A DNA stretch of 64,000 bases from assembly GCA_963970005.1 (NCBI GenBank), contig CAXAMN010021584.1, positions 2,468,566 to 2,532,565 on the forward strand. Direction: 5' to 3'. The position numbers and the translations under genes were made by a program. This DNA comes from Durusdinium trenchii (taxonomy: Eukaryota; Sar; Dinophyceae; Suessiales; Symbiodiniaceae). How positions within the stretch are numbered: position 1 is the stretch's first letter; each line of letters begins with the position of its first letter. A model generated the notes under the pieces. It ran no database searches. It worked only from the letters and a program-made list of their open reading frames with translations, and was not told the DNA's origin. This document shows, piece by piece, positions 42,458-53,239 of the stretch.

Positions 42458-42513
42458 CTAAAAGTGGACGACGCCACACACCTATATGGGCCTGTCCCAG
42501 GCTTCGACCGACA
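42458..42513 (-). repeat. 5' LTR remnant of the minus-strand copia element
   Basis: Shares about 55 bp with 35900-35967. On the minus strand it ends ...CCACTTTTAG directly before the primer-binding site. Confidence 0.8.
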
Positions 42514-44380
42514 GGAACAACACTTGTTAGAGGAGTAACCGAGCAGAAGAATCGTAGTACGATTTTTCTGCCAAGTTGGTCCACCTCTCTGGCGCTGGCA
42601 GAACTTACAGCAGCATATATGTTTCATAAAATTCAAAGCCGTTGCAAAAAGAGAGGCCGCCAGTCATCAAAATACGGAGGCCGCTTCGAGATCTTCTTTC
42701 CCACAAAAAGCAAAACGTGGCATCGCGAAAATGATGATTCTTCGACATCCAATCCATGTATTCGTGAGCTAAAGGAGAACACTCTCGACGGGAAAGCACC
42801 ATAACACAAGCAAGCTAGAAGTATGAAAGTTGTCTTCAGTTTGACGTGGGACTCTGTCAGCAAGGCAATGGCGCCCAACTGCTGAAGGGGCCATGACTCT
42901 TCCGCAAAAACAAAATCGGTGCAATCAGAAGAGAGAAGAGGTCTGTCGCGTGCGAGTTCCGCAGTTGCCAAAAGCTTTAACTGTCATCGGTGGTGAAAGT
43001 GAAACTAGCACATTAAAGGAAGAAAAGAAGGAAGAGAACTGGCACAGCTCCTTTCTGACACGTTTCTACAACTGGAGGCCTGAAGTTACCAAGCGTTCCA
43101 GAAGTTTTGCAGGGCAGCACCAAGAACGACCATTGTCCTTGTGAATTGCGCTGCTTCTATGCCATTTGATTGCCAGCGCAGGCAACACAGTGGTTGTCCA
43201 TGACAATGAGCTGCAGCAGAGAAAAAGGAAGAAACGAACCATACACACAGCATCTGGAAGAATCTCTGCACTGAAATGCGTTCCCTCTCAAAGCGCGTAT
43301 TTTATCCTCACCTCACTAAAATGAGAAGCAGCTGAGATCACATAAACCTCAGGTGAAACGCAAATAGAGTGACTCAAAGCTGAGGACAACTCAGTTGGCT
43401 GCACGTTCACTGCTTCTTCTGACCCCGGCTGGAGAATAATCAGAAAATTCCGGCGCGATCGAAAGCCGCCACGCTAACCTGTTCTGTCCCATGTTTCCTC
43501 TCACGGTCGCAGCTGGTATCTTCATCGATGGCCACATCCACGGTTCTCCTGCTGGAAGCTATGGCTCGAGCCCATCCGCCATCGTCGGTCTTGCTGGGAC
43601 GGCGGGTCGATTGGCTCACAACCACCAAGGGACTTGCCGAAAGCGCGGTACGCAGCCTTAAGGTGGTTGGTCCATTGCCGACGCCTTCCACAACACGCTT
43701 GGACTTCAGAGCCACCATGGTCGCAGAACCTGCGCGGAAAAAATCTTATATCTGCAATGGGACATGTGTTAACATGGGTTGTCAGTCCAATAATAGTCTT
43801 AAAAGTCTAGGGAGTGGGGGTCATCGAGCCTCAGACTCTGCATGTTTTGAGGTTTTGCTTGTGCTGCAGCCGCACTATGGCGCGCTTGTCCACAGGTGTT
43901 GTTTGGATAGAGTCCGTGTATGAATCGGTGCAGTTGCTGAATGCTATGTGGGTAGTGCACAGAATGTGCAAATTGCTGTGAGCGTGCGTATATAGGGTTC
44001 CATCATTCCGAAGACGAGGCCACTCCTCTATGACTCTATAAAGGAAAAAACCTTTTGCAACAGGATTGTTCCTTTATACGATTGATTGCTTTTAGTAAAG
44101 CAGCAAACAAGTTGGTATTTCACAGAAAGATATGGAAAGAATATATCCCACGCACATTTTGGTCGCACTTGCGAAGTAGCCCATGGTGGTGATCTTCACC
44201 ACACTTCAACGACAGCTGTCGACCACGAAGTCGGCGTCAAGCTTCCAAGAAAGCTGTCAACCAATCTAGCAACAAGCCAACACCAACTGTACTCGAGCAA
44301 GCTGACTTCCATCCTCAACTTTCTGCCTTGCTCAAATCAACAAAAGCAGCCGGGAAAAGATGCGGTAGTAACAGACCAAG
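42514..44380. other. No confident gene between two dead retroelements
   Basis: A minus-strand frame at 43440-43718 and its plus-strand counterpart at 43528-43923 are the longest, but neither resembles a family. No tandem repeats are seen. Confidence 0.45.
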
Positions 44381-44439
44381 GTGGGATCCCAAAAACAGAA
44401 CCTGTTGACGAGAAGAAGCTGACAAGTTTCGTAAAAACA

Positions 44440-45234
44440 ATTGGGCAGCAACCTCTTGGATGTAGTGCTCAAGAGTCTTGACCTGATTCCATCTGCCCCG
44501 CCACTGTATGCTTTGAATGTCTGCAGATTGGAGGTACTCGTGAGTTGCACCTGACCCACGAAGTGTAGGTGTAGCCCCGCCTTCGGACTGGCGGGGGCGG
44601 ATCTGAAGTCTATCCAGGATGCTTTATTCCACTGTCAACGGAAAGCTGCAACTGATGCCGGAAAAAGCCGGGCATCGAGAGCAAGGTCCTTGAAGACGCA
44701 GGCAGCTAGAAATTGGATGGGCTTGTCATCCACACAAGCATGCTGTCGCCGAGCAAAACGGGCTGTCTTCGGGTTGCGAATGAAGATGTACAGCGCGCTC
44801 TGCTCCATCAACGTGTCTTCAGGAAAAACCCAGTCTCTTCTGGTCAAACACAAGAACTCATTGGGATGTAACATCCCAGCGAAGCCAAGGCTGACAACGC
44901 CTGCAAAACTGAACCAGCATCACAGAAGAGCCAGGGCAATGATGGCCCTAAGCACAGGGGTTGACATTGACATGGCTCCTCCAGCTGCCACTTCCTGTGA
45001 CCTTAAGCCAAGCGCCCGCCAAACAACGTCGTAACTCTGGCCTGAGCTGTTGCACTGCAGTGATAGCGTAAACAAGCCAGTATCGAGGAGCTCCCTCGCA
45101 AAAGAGATGCCTTCAAAGCCAAGTTGGCAGTCTCTGCAGATTCCATCACTTGGGCAATGGTCATGTTTGCTTCCTTCAAGCACCAACTCGAAAGCTTTGA
45201 AACACTTGGTCATTCGATCTGAAGTCGCCTGCAC
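44440..45234 (-). pseudogene. Tyrosine recombinase domain of the DIRS-like element
   Basis: In minus order: LHPNEFLCL (box I, the catalytic Arg seemingly replaced by His in the usual LRPxE), NPKTARFARRQH (strand with the catalytic Lys, about 44,745-44,785), then in another frame LRGSGATHEYL (box II region with Arg) and WRGRW...KTLEHYIQEVAA (about 44,450-44,500), where Tyr would be the nucleophile. At least two frame changes break it. Confidence 0.75.
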
Positions 45235-45389
45235 AAACCCGCTGAGCAGTCTTGGAGCCTATACCAACGTCCGATGGGGCGCACCCAAGTAGAAGATGAA
45301 ACCATCACATCAAACAATCTGAAATCCCCTTGTTGAAATTCACGCAACCAAGGAGGGACTGGTCGAGTGGGAGCGATAACATCTGCGTC

Positions 45390-46790
45390 TCGCGAAGGGG
45401 CATCTGCTCGATTGTAGTGGGAACGACAATGCAAACTTTCGGGATACAGGCAGCTGTCCAAAATACATGCACCTGTTGACCGCAGGATCCTACTCAGAGC
45501 TTTGCTGCTGCTCCTGCCTTTTGCTGCTGCCCCCATTCTTACTCGACTGTCCAGTAAACCCACCAACCGTTTGCGAGCATGCATCTTTGAACTGTGCTTC
45601 ATCCAGGATTTGTACACCCTGCATTCCAAACAGGTGATATGACCGGACTTTTTGAAGCGAAATCTGAATATCTCGTGAAAAGGCTTGCTTTCACAGCCGT
45701 CTTCAATCCACTCGGAATCATCACACCAGGGTCTGGTCCAGATGGCGTCATCGTCACCAAAACTCTCAGCAATGTTCAATGAAGCAACAATTTCAACGCG
45801 ATTGGCCTCCCTGTGAGCTGCTCTGCTTCCTTGGCCAGAGCCTCGCACAATGGAATAGGGTAACTTGCTGAGAAAGCTGAAACAAGTTCACCGGGTTTGG
45901 GTTCTCTTCCATAAACTTCAAGTACTGAAGGTTTGCAACGTTTGTTGAACTCAACAATACTCGCACGAGTGAACGAGCCCTCAATAGTGAAGCGCCTGCC
46001 TCTGTACTCACACTTGCAAGCGCCTCGCAAAGCGACCAGCCACGGCTTGTTGCGTAACCATTTGGTGGCTTTTGAAACCCTGACCCAAAACCGCAAAAAC
46101 AGAACATTGTTAGCACGCAACCTGCCTCCGACAACCTTCTGAAGGTATGAAGCTGAAACATGACAGAACTCCCCGGCTGTTCGCAAGAGACATAACTGCC
46201 ACCCGTCACAGGTAAAAACAAAAGGACAGCAGTTCTGAACGCAAGCATCGTCTGTTTGCAAGTTTTCGGATCGTCAGGATCAAAGCCAGCTGGCTTCTCC
46301 TTAGACCGCAATCGAGGCCTCCGGAGCGCGCCGAAAGACCAGCAAGGAGGCGCAGCATCCCATTCACGCACTGCACCTGAAGCAGCCACCTTCCCCAAAG
46401 CTCGAAAAGTGTTGTTGTCCTCTATACCCTCGTCCAAGTGCACCCCGCTCAATGCCTGGATGGACTCGAAGACCTCGAGAAGAGTGGGCCTTGCTCCAAT
46501 TGCCAAAACCTGCAAACAACTCAACGCAATCCCAAGCACGAAGTGCTCTGCTGAACTTGGCTGGAGGCGCACAACTAGGCATGAGGGGGGGAGCATCTGG
46601 TTCACCAAAGGTCTCAACATGATCCAGTCCCAACTCACGGAGCACAAGATTCGGACCCTGCTGAAGTTTCGTGTAATACCTCTCTGTTCGCTGCGCCTCC
46701 AAAGTTCGGAGACTGTACATTCCGGCATGGCTGTCAGGCAAAGGCCCCCACCGTAGGGGGAAGCGTCCAACATGTAAATGAAAGGGGGCA
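45390..46790 (-). pseudogene. RNase H-like domain split by a cytosine-methyltransferase-like domain
   Basis: YMLDASPYGGG (about 46,745-46,780) carries the first RNase H Asp. Next come VELFAGFGNWSKAH (about 46,490-46,530; methyltransferase motif I), PPCWSFGALRR (about 46,316-46,350; the PC motif IV), and CEQPGSSVMF (about 46,165-46,190; in place of the ENV motif VI). Then HITCLECRVYKSW (Glu), VGLLDSRVRMGAAAKGRSSS (Asp) and NRADAPSRDA (Asp; about 45,393-45,420) complete an RNase H DEDD set. Most of this lies in two long frames (45793-46827 and 45210-45848) joined by a frameshift. Confidence 0.7.
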
Positions 46791-46836
46791 GCTTCAATCC
46801 TGAGGTCTGTCTGTAGAGTGGGTGCAATGAGGCTGA

Positions 46837-47930
46837 TCAGCATGAGCTCTGCTCTGCATTGTCGAGACATGCGAAAAACGCAGTCTTCTGGGAAATCTCT
46901 GCCTTCATTGTACACTTGTCAAACACTGCAAACGTGGGCCGCCTAAATAGACAGACAAGATCTTCTTGGTGATCAAACCCTGGTAGACCAAAACTGATGT
47001 GATGAGGTGAGCACGGCGCTCCCCCTGGGAGCTGACACCTTCCCCCTCGAGCCATCGATTTCAGCACCAAGGGCGGTGAGATGTAATTCCCGTCGCCGAC
47101 TGCTGTATACACTGCGTTCGCCGCTGAGAAAACTTCCACATCTCTAGACGTGCTTGGATCCTGAGGCCGTGAGATCTTGACCCGCGCCCAATGTGGTCAT
47201 CTATTTTCAGAAGCTCCAGGAAAGGACACCTCGGAATTGGACGCCTGTATTGAAGACACTCTTCGTCGCGCATGCAACCAGCTCGACTTTTCAGCAAATT
47301 CATACGCGACTGTTGCGCTATCTCGCCTTGCTCGTTTGCTTGACACCTTGAAGGTGTAGTAGAATTCACACAAGTCATCAGAGGAGCATAGCAGCTGTTC
47401 GCCTGCAGCCAACTGGATCATAGTTATGAGATATCCAGGCGCATACTTGGAGTATGGAAAAATTCTGGAATTGACCGCAGTAGAGTTGAGAATCAACCGG
47501 TCATACTCCTCATCTCCAGGAACAGCGAAAATCGACCACAGTTTGCATGCTCCGAAGATTGTTGCAACACGTCAACTGACAAGCTCCTGGTCGCTAATGC
47601 AAGCACCTCCTCGCGACTTGCGCGCACCTTCGCTCGAGGCAAGCTGGGCGCGCAGACTCAGGGCGCCGCAAAAAGTCAGGGTCCCCGTAAGCTTTCCTAA
47701 CCACAGCGTCAGCCAAAAAGGGTCGTGGGTCAAAAGTAGGGGCCAGCTTCCATTTGATGCGCGACGCTGTAACCAGCATAGAAACACATGTATCACCTTG
47801 GATCCTGACCTTCGGTTCAACCAACTTCGGCTGATCTGGCTCCGACTCAGCAGCACTGACGAAGGACTCTGTACCTTTGAACTTGCTGGAGTCTTTAGGT
47901 CTAGAATAAGCATCAAAAGATCTATTCATG
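46837..47930 (-). pseudogene. Reverse transcriptase of the DIRS-like element
   Basis: DRLILNSTAVNSRIF and SSDDLCEFYYTFKVS (about 47,345-47,480) are the fingers and motif A with the catalytic Asp. LLKIDDHIG (about 47,188-47,215, shifted frame) is the xxDD box. DVEVFSAANAVYTAVG and FRRPTFAVFD follow in other frames as palm/thumb. Frame changes at about 47.2 and 46.9 kb inactivate it. Confidence 0.75.
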
Positions 47931-49600
47931 GAAGGTAAAAACTAGAGATGTCTTCAAAATCGAGGTGGCTTGAAGCATCAAACAAATCAAAAGAAAGTGC
48001 GCTCAATTTAGCCAACTTCTCGCCAGCTCTGCCTGGAGATTGTGGACACCCAAGGCCCATCCAGTTCAGATGACCAGGTGTTGCACATTGACTCTCTGAG
48101 ACGGCGGCGCCGCCTGGGAGAAAGGTGGCTGGCCGGTGTCCCAACTACCTCCGAATTGGATACACTCCCCCGTTCTGACGAAGAAGAAGGCCCGCTTTGA
48201 TCGCTCTCGTCCTCCTTCTTCCCCCGCTTGGGTTTCTAGGGGGTCTTCTTGGGCTTCTCCGAGTCCTCGGTGGCTTCTTTTGGAGCATCCTTTGCGGCGT
48301 TGGTATGTTTGATCTTCGTTTCCAAATCCTTGAAAAGGGGACAATCGATTGTCTTTGCCTGTTTCTTTGGATGACGCTGAATTGTGGTTCGGGGAGGGAT
48401 GTTAGTAACCAAGCAAGGTTTGTCCTCCACGCATCCACAGCAGCTTGATCTATGAAGATCAGTCCTCAAGATGCCCACCCCCATGAGCTCCACGTTGTTC
48501 GAGCGGAACCCGGTTTCCCGTGCCCAGGACCAAGGGTACGCTTGTTGCGTCAAGAGGCGGTGATCGCCCAGAGCACACTTCTTTTCGACGAAGTCCTGCA
48601 TGAGCCCTGGAGTAGCTTGGCTGGGCTCTAGCTCCTTGCAAGCGTTCTCTAAAACACAGTTCGCTGCGCCTGCTGCTTTGAGACCCAGCTCATCTGCTTC
48701 GTCTGAAGGGGTAGGAGGCGAGAAAGCCTCCGGCACCATTTCCTCTTCCCCTCTACCATATAGTCTCCAGCAGTTTCGTCGTCCATCACCTCGTGGATCC
48801 ATTGCTCTGAGAGAGAGTGGGCTGCTCTTCGATGTGTGAAGGAGATTACCTTGTAGGCTGACGGATTGCGGAGAGAATGAGCTCTCAGGAACTGTTGAGC
48901 CAAGGGCCAAATCTGGCAGCGCTCGCCTCCATCTGGTTTCCATAGCCACCTCTAGTCTCTGTCGTTTGTGGGAGTGCCACCATGAAGCCACCAGTCCGCA
49001 CTCGGATGAGCGTTCCAACCGCAACCCGCCTCCATCTTCTCGGTCTGGAAGCACCAAAAACACCTCAGGAAGTGGCCTATAGGGTGTTTTCCAACAAAGC
49101 TCTGATGCCAGTTTCGTCTAGCGGAGGCGGTGCAGAGGCGCCGGCCATGGTGTCCGAGCGCCCAGCAAATAGGCGTCTGCTTCAGCACCGGATGCGAAGG
49201 CTTGGCTAATCGTCCCGGGAAAGAACTCGTGGCCACGAGCTTGCACCTGGGCACGAATATGATAGTCGTCGGTCCAACCGAGGGAGCCACTTGGCGCGGC
49301 TTTCAACACTTGAAGGCAGAGTGGGGCCTCCAGCCCTGAGCGCCCGTCCAAGACGCCCGAGGACGCCAGCCAGCACTTGAAGAGAAGTCGATTCTCCAGA
49401 TGTGAAATAGGGCTCAAATCCAAAGCAGAGATCTCAACATGCCGCAAACAACGCCTCCAACCAGGTATCAGACCAAGCCACAGGTGCTGCGCTTGTTCCA
49501 CCGCTGACCAAGCCCTAGAGCCTGCAAGGGCACCCAGTGCGTGGGGACCTCCGAACCTTGCGCCAAGGAACTTGAGCTCTGATTTGACCAATCGCAATAG
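47931..49600 (-). pseudogene. N-terminal (gag-like) region of the DIRS-like element
   Basis: The upstream part (49118-49597) has a helical segment with SRAWSAVEQAQHLWLGLIPG, then WRRCLRHVEISALDLS. The 48236-49063 frame is charged, ending in a Lys/Glu-rich tail. I recall related segments upstream of RT in dinoflagellate DIRS-like polyproteins, but no named domain is assigned. Confidence 0.45.
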
Positions 49601-49720
49601 CTAGTTCGTCCGGGTCAGCCTCAGCCCTCATGCACAGTACCTCTGTACTGCGAAAGGCGCCTCGAAGCACCTCAGTAACCTGAAACTAACCAGGCGGAAA
49701 CAGCACGGCCAAAGGAATCC

Positions 49721-49745
49721 CATAGCTTAGCTATCTGGGAAAAAG
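49721..49745. repeat. Left copy of a short hairpin sequence flanking the minisatellite
   Basis: CCCATAGCTTAGCTATCTGG forms an imperfect stem (ATAGC/GCTAT). A near-identical copy lies at 50489-50513 on the other side of the array. Confidence 0.75.
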
Positions 49746-49770
49746 ATCCGAAAATAGACCCCCTCACATA

Positions 49771-50460
49771 TGCAAGCTACACCACCAGCACCAGCACCGG
49801 CGCCCAGCACCAGCACCGGCACCCGGCACCAGCAACCTGTCTCCACCACGTGCACAGCCAGCTCACAGCACCAGCACCAGAACCGGCACCGGCACCTGGC
49901 AGGCACGGCAAGCACCAGCAACCTGTCTCCACCACGTGCACAGCCAGCTCACAGTACCAGCACCAGCACCGGCACCCGGCACCCAGCACCAGCACCAGCA
50001 ACTTGTCTCCACCACATGCACAGCCAGCTCACAGTACCAGCACCAGCACCAGCACCCGGCACCCAGCACCAGCAACTTGTCTCCACCACATGCACAGCCA
50101 GCTCACAGCACCAGCCCACCCAGCACCCGGCACCAGCACCAGCAACCTGTCTCCACCACGTGCACAGCCAGCTCACAGCACCAGCACCGGCACCCGGCAC
50201 CAGCACCAGCAATCTGTCTCCACCACGCGCACAGCCAGCTCACAGCAACAGCACCAGCACCGGCACCCAGCACCCAGCACCAGCACCAGCAATCTGTCTC
50301 CACCACGCGCACAGCCAGCTCACAGCAACAGCACCAGCACCGGCACCCAGCACCCAGCACCAGCACCAGCAACCTGTCTCCACCGCGTGCACAGCCAGCT
50401 CACAGCACCAGCACCAGCACCGGCACCCAGCACCAGCAACCTGTCTCGAAAGCGCGCACG
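49771..50460. repeat. CACCAG/CACCGG minisatellite with ~60-100-bp higher-order unit
   Basis: About nine units, each with AACCTGTCTCCACCACGTGC then ACAGCCAGCTCACAG, followed by a variable number of CACCAG, CACCGG and CACCCAG hexamers. All frames on both strands are open for long distances because of the unit, so the Thr/Ser/Pro and Cys/Trp-rich frames seen here are artefacts. Confidence 0.95.
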
Positions 50461-50488
50461 GGCAACTCATTGTTATTTGAAGTAAGAA

Positions 50489-50513
50489 CCCCATAGCTTC
50501 GCTATCTGGGGAA
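50489..50513. repeat. Right copy of the short hairpin sequence
   Basis: CCCATAGCTTCGCTATCTGG, one base different from the copy at 49721-49745. Confidence 0.75.
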
Positions 50514-50775
50514 TAAAATAGAACTACACAATTGTATACAATTGTGTTTCAACAGTTTCCCCCCAGCAGGGGAACTGCCACTTTTTGACAAAACATGGAT
50601 AGGATGAGCAGGGGAGAAGCACAAGGCCATACACCTCAGATTGATACAACAACATCTAGACTGACAACCCAATTCAAAACTAATATCCAATCGTTGTATC
50701 AAAGAGAGTCAAAACAATGTCACAGCTTAGAAATTATTGCCATTGTTTGTTCTTTTGTCCTTTCCTGTTGTTCAG

Positions 50776-50916
50776 GCTGGTGTCATGGGAAGGGTTGGCC
50801 TTCGAGACACCTACCACAACCACATCAAGGACGCTTCCGAGCGTTTGAAGAAGGAACACCCGGACAAGACACCTAAAGAGATCTTGGCAATGGCACGCGC
50901 GGAGTCCATTACTTAG
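50776..50916 (+). CDS. 3'-terminal exon of a small HMG/YABBY-like protein
   Basis: A strong pyrimidine tract and TTCAG|G acceptor precede 46 codons and TAG: AGVMGRVGLRDTYHNHIK, then DASERLKKEHPDKTPKEIL and AMARAESIT. The pattern (aromatic, xxI/F-K, ERLKKExPDxxxxEI, A) resembles the helix region of HMG-box and YABBY-type DNA-binding proteins. The 5' exon(s) are not found upstream within the visible region. An alternative is a small single-exon protein starting at the internal ATG (50785). Confidence 0.5.
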   Translation, partial: AGVMGRVGLRDTYHNHIKDASERLKKEHPDKTPKEILAMARAESIT

Positions 50917-52385
50917 AGCTTGCAAAGCTTACCCATAGGATCCTAAACAAAATGATGAGGGAACCTATCTTGGATTCATGGGCGATGGCATTGCAATTGG
51001 ACGCATGGTTTAGTGTAGCTATGTGTAACTGAGAATGAGGAGCAGATCCTAGTCGAGGGAAAACAACTAACAAGGAACAAGTGGCTAAATCTGTGAAGAA
51101 AACGTATTTGGCCAAAAAGCAGGGTGATGAGAAAATAGGAGATGGCCTCAGAAGGCCCTTTCAAAGCTGATGAGGCCTGAGCTGTAGCTTAATTAAGGTC
51201 TGATGAGTGAGGAGCTGGAGTTGGTATTGCAACATGGAGATGCTAAATTGAAGTGATCACCAAGGAGGTAATGAAGGCTGACGGGGGGAGATCAGGCTAT
51301 TTGGGACAGCTTTGCCCACTCAAAAGGCAGCAAATGACAGGCAAATTGGGCCATTTGAGGGGATCAGCATGAGTCCTCAAGGTGCTGAACATGAGGCCAT
51401 CTTTTCGCGCAAGGATCAGGTGTTATGATGCGTTATGATTGATTGAGTCATGGGTCTGAGACTTGCAGATCATTGAGATCTATTGGGTCGTTAGTATTGC
51501 AAGAAAAAGTTAGGCGAAACTGATATGGTGGTTCGAGAATGAAATGTTTACATGAAAGCTCTTGTGAGCTTGCCTTTATGAGTGTTTATGGAAGGAATAT
51601 ACAAGTCATATAATGCTATCTAATCTTGGTTGGCTGCGCACAGCCCACAGCATACAGTTGTCTGGATACAAGTGCTAAATATTGCGAAAAAAACAGTGCA
51701 AACGTCTCTCTCAAAAACAGCGCAGCTTTAACAAATCTCATTCTCAGAAAAACGCCTGGTTGTCTTTAAGGAATGATGGTTTCTCAATGTTCAAGATGAA
51801 CGGGTGTCTTTCAAAAGAACATGCAGCTTTCAAGTAAAATGCGAACGCCTATGCCACTACAGGCGAAGAAAGGTTGTCTACATCAACTCAGGTGCGAGTA
51901 ATTGGGCGCGTTTAAATACTGTGTGTCAAGGTGCAGGAAAAGTGCATGTGTTTTGCGTTGACAGGAATGTCAAAAACCTCAAGTTGCAGGTTAAAGAATG
52001 CACAAATAAGGGCCCCATAATCTCTGCAGTTGTTGTTTCTTTGATCTGATATGTTTGGAAGGTTCGGCTCGGTTTTCTGCTTTCTGCAAGCTTTTAGGGA
52101 TTGACAAACACATTGAAAGAACTAAACACCAAAACTGCAAAGAATGTTCGCAGATCTGGCTCCATACATCTCCGTAGTCTCTGCAGTCGTGCTTGTAAAC
52201 TGAACGCTCGGAAAGGCACTTAAATAACCTCAAATGTTTACAAAAACAAACAATCATTGGCTCGGTGAGTTTATTGTTTATAGCACTTGCAAACACATAC
52301 AAAAACCCAGCCCCACACCACCCCCTTCTGAAAGCAATATGAGTCATACAAACCACTTGAGGAGATGGGGGTGGACGAAAGGTAG
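50917..52385. other. No gene seen
   Basis: AT-richer DNA with no recognised frame. A plus-strand frame at 51804-52049 has no family resemblance. Confidence 0.5.
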
Positions 52386-52389
52386 CATG

Positions 52390-52640
52390 TCTGCGGCTGC
52401 TGCTGCTGCTGGTTGCTTAGTCGTTGCTGCTGCCGCTGGTGCCACTGCTGCTGCTGTCTGCTTTGCTTTGCTTTGCTGCTGCTGCTGCTGGTTGCTGCTC
52501 CTGCTGGTTGCTGCTGCTGCTACTCCTGCTGGTTGCTGCTCCTGCTGGTTGCTGCTGCTGTTTGGCTGTTGCTGTTGCTGCTGCTACTTCTTTCTGGTTG
52601 CTGCTGTTGCTTGAATCCTGAAGGCTGCTGCTGCTTTGCT
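52390..52640. repeat. GCT/CTG-rich repeat block 1
   Basis: Interrupted (CTG)n, (TTGCTGCTG)n and (CCTGCTGGTTGCTG)n units. It reads as poly-Leu/Ala/Cys or poly-Gln/Ala/Ser according to frame and strand; these frames are artefacts. Confidence 0.9.
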
Positions 52641-52727
52641 GTCCCCCCCTCTTTCAATTTCGTCTGCGCAACCCCCAAAAAACTGAACGAAAACCAAGGG
52701 TTGTGGAGGCCAAATTTGTGTGAGCTT

Positions 52728-52945
52728 TGGTGCTTTGCTGCTGCTGCTGCTGTTGCAGTCCTTGCTGCTGCCACTGGTGCCACTGCTGCTGCTTTCTGCT
52801 TTGCTGCGCTGCAACTGCTGCTTTGCTGTTGCTGCTGCTGCTGCCGCCGCCACTGCTGCTGCTGGTGCTGGTGCTACCTTTTTGCTTTGCTGCTGCTGCT
52901 TTGCTGGTTTGCTGCTCCTGCTGCTGCTGGCTGCTTAATTCTGCT
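52728..52945. repeat. GCT/CTG-rich repeat block 2
   Basis: A second block of the same composition. It is separated from block 1 by ~90 bp of unique sequence and shares the motif GCTGCCRCTGGTGCCACTGC with it, so the two blocks look like a duplication. Confidence 0.9.
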
Positions 52946-53012
52946 TAGATCACTACCAAATTCTCCGCGGCGCAGGGTGGAGTCGAATGGGGGGGAGGGG
53001 GGCCCCTGAAAT

Positions 53013-53161
53013 GTAGAGGCCTACTTGTACAGGTTCCACTCCAGTGGCCTATCTAGTGTGTCCATGCTTGACTGCCATAAGGCTCAAGAGAATAAGACTC
53101 TGCGTAGAAAAAGACACTAGCGGTCTGCACCTCAACCGTGTACGCCCTAGTCACTCTTTCA
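53013..53161 (+). repeat. Probable 5' LTR of the plus-strand copia element
   Basis: The sequence ends CTCTTTCAG just before the primer-binding site, as the other copia LTR ends CTTTTAG. The left edge is set at a TG near 53,013 and is a guess. No matching 3' LTR is present after the RNase H domain in this window. Confidence 0.45.
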
Positions 53162-53162
53162 G

Positions 53163-53180
53163 TGGTAGCGGAGCAGTGAT
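53163..53180 (+). other. tRNA primer-binding site of the copia element
   Basis: TGGTAGCGGAGCAGTGAT. The first 12 bases and most of the rest are shared with the 42.4 kb element (TGGTAGCGGAGCCGTGAT). It is placed directly after the LTR end and 60 bp before the gag ATG. Confidence 0.8.
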
Positions 53181-53239
53181 CCTGGAAGACCCAGGTGAGC
53201 TCCTTTCCTAGGCATAGACTTGCTTTTAGGCAAACGGCC

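Larger units (their letters stand above)
35900..42513 (-). mobile_element. Decayed Ty1/copia retrotransposon
   Basis: Direct LTR remnants at both ends, a TGGTAGCGGAGC primer-binding site just inside the 5' LTR, and gag, integrase, RT and RNase H segments in copia order on the minus strand. Frames change many times, so this is a dead copy. The total length of 6.6 kb is shorter than the 53-62 kb relative, partly because the LTRs are only ~60-70 bp as preserved. Confidence 0.85.
44380..49600 (-). mobile_element. Decayed DIRS-like retroelement with methyltransferase-like domain and tyrosine recombinase
   Basis: Minus-strand segments appear in the order N-terminal gag-like region, RT, first part of RNase H, C5-methyltransferase-like domain, rest of RNase H, and tyrosine recombinase. 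RT/RNase H, methyltransferase and tyrosine recombinase together are the hallmark of DIRS-type elements. Many frameshifts make it a pseudo-element. The terminal structures (split or inverted repeats) expected of DIRS could not be located. Confidence 0.75.

Noticed and set aside
49771..50460. CRISPR-like array of spaced repeats
   Set aside because: Repeats are contiguous, of variable length and built from hexamers, with no unique spacers; the genome is eukaryotic.
49771..50485. Thr/Ser/Pro-rich and Cys/Trp-rich frames of up to ~236 codons
   Set aside because: Artefacts of the CACCAG/CACCGG array; every frame is open.
52390..52945. Poly-Leu/Cys/Ala frames that might be read as membrane segments
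   Set aside because: They are translations of GCT/CTG repeats without flanking coding sequence.
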